A stretch of DNA of 6,254 nucleotides from Pseudomonadota bacterium (GTDB lineage Bacteria > Pseudomonadota > Gammaproteobacteria > Xanthomonadales > Rhodanobacteraceae), in the NCBI GenBank assembly GCA_025351555.1, contig JANXVS010000603.1, forward strand, positions 1-6,254, in the 5' to 3' direction. Shown here one piece after another: positions 5,556 to 6,254 of the stretch (position 1 is the stretch's first letter; each line of letters starts with the position of its first letter). The notes beneath the pieces were generated by a model. The model worked only from the letters and a program-made list of their open reading frames with translations. It did not search any database and was not told the DNA's origin. A program made the translations under genes and the position numbers.

Positions 5556-6163
5556 CCCAAGATCTCCAGTGCGGCCACGCAGCCTTCCAGCTTGGGCCCG
5601 AGATAGCAGTGTGAGCCACAGACAATCAATCCGGCCTGCGAAAAAGTGGACAAGTACCATTTTGGCGTTCGTCCGATGAAACCGTGCTTGTCGCCGTCGG
5701 GCGCATCCTGCGATGTGAACAATTCCAGAAAAGCCACACCGCCGAGCATTTCAGCGATGCCGCGCAAGCCGCGTTTGAGTTCGGGTGTTCGCACGTAGTG
5801 CAGCACATCCGAACACACGATCAGATCAAAGTCCGCATCGAACCGCTGTTCACCCAACTGACCGAAACTTGCTAGGCGGATATTGCGCGAGCGCCCGTAA
5901 CGCGCAACCGCATATTCGCTGGTATCCAGACCCAGATACTCGATGCGCGGCCGCATTTTACGCAGTGGTTGCCGCCAGACGCCCTCACCGCAACCGACGT
6001 CGAGCACGTTGCGCACTTCGTGGCCTAAATAGTATTCCGCAACCGCCAGCGCCAGCGCCACTTTGCGCGCCAACGCGTGCTGCGAACTGACGCTATGCTG
6101 AGGATCGCGGTACCACTTGTCGAAATAGCCGCGATCGTAGGATTTCCCCGTACGACCTGACAT
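5552..6163 (-). CDS. Class I SAM-dependent methyltransferase
   Basis: A 203-residue Rossmann-fold methyltransferase that would move a methyl group from S-adenosylmethionine to an unknown acceptor. Motif I is VLDVGCGEG (53-61). The acidic residue after strand 2 is D80 in YLGLDTSEYA. Motif IV is DLIVCSDVLHYV (113-124), with the usual catalytic-region arrangement of the Methyltransf_11/23 group. The N-terminus (SYDRGYFDKWYRDP) is rich in aromatic residues and may close over the substrate. The length is normal for a small single-domain enzyme. No clear Shine-Dalgarno precedes the ATG; instead the codon directly abuts the TGA of the preceding gene, so translation is probably coupled. Its own stop overlaps the SDR start by 4 bases. 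Acting with the SDR on one metabolite is plausible but is inference from the tight coupling only. Confidence 0.85.
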   Translation of the reverse strand: MSGRTGKSYDRGYFDKWYRDPQHSVSSQHALARKVALALAVAEYYLGHEVRNVLDVGCGEGVWRQPLRKMRPRIEYLGLDTSEYAVARYGRSRNIRLASFGQLGEQRFDADFDLIVCSDVLHYVRTPELKRGLRGIAEMLGGVAFLELFTSQDAPDGDKHGFIGRTPKWYLSTFSQAGLIVCGSHCYLGPKLEGCVAALEILG

Positions 6164-6254
6164 TCAGCGCAACGTCGCGTTGATCTTCGCCAGCGTCGCC
6201 GCGCCGGGACTCAGATCCTTCGCGGTCAGGCGATTGAACGGCAGCGCCGCGGTG
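6164..6254 (-). CDS. C-terminal end of an unidentified protein (partial)
   Basis: On the minus strand an open frame enters from the right edge and ends with TGA at 6166-6164, directly before the methyltransferase ATG (TGAATG, no spacer). About 29 residues are visible, ending LSPGAATLAKINATLR. Third codon positions are almost all G or C, as expected for real coding sequence here. The family cannot be recognised from so little. Its position makes it the upstream member of the methyltransferase-SDR operon, so its identity would be the best clue to what those enzymes act on. Confidence 0.6.
   Translation of the reverse strand, partial: TAALPFNRLTAKDLSPGAATLAKINATLR

Overview
The window looks like chromosomal DNA of a GC-rich proteobacterium. 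Codon third positions are mostly G/C, Shine-Dalgarno sites are strong AGGAGG/GGAG types, and a RhlE-type helicase, an e(P4)-type lipoprotein phosphatase and a c-type cytochrome all occur. The gene mix fits a gammaproteobacterium of the Xanthomonadales (for example Rhodanobacteraceae), but that placement is inference from protein style and not from a marker gene. No insertion sequence, phage gene, CRISPR array, tRNA or rRNA was seen.

Layout, left to right. (1) The last codons of a plus-strand gene end at 68. (2) They converge on a minus-strand pair: a JEN/SHS-type monocarboxylate:H+ symporter (728-1954), read first, then a secreted class II-like cytochrome c (81-653). (3) A 249-bp divergent intergenic region holds a 14-bp palindrome. 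(4) A plus-strand HAD-family acid phosphatase lipoprotein of the e(P4) type follows (2204-3094). (5) A 373-bp gap without a credible protein gene is rich in hairpins and carries two intrinsic-terminator-like structures, the second of which lies inside the presumed leader of the next gene. (6) The plus-strand rhlE DEAD-box RNA helicase starts at 3468. Its motif II reads DEGD and its C-terminal tail is out of frame after about position 4505. (7) A perfect 11-bp stem-loop lies in the short convergent gap. (8) A tightly packed minus-strand operon enters from the right edge: the C-terminal end of an unidentified protein (stop at 6164), a class I SAM methyltransferase (5552-6163) whose ATG abuts that stop, and an SDR oxidoreductase (4803-5555) sharing an ATGA overlap with the methyltransferase.

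The genes are mostly housekeeping or accessory metabolism, and no defence or mobile system is visible. The parts most worth a second look are the structured leader of rhlE, with mutually exclusive pairings around a terminator, and the double anomaly in rhlE itself (unusual motif II plus a frameshift).
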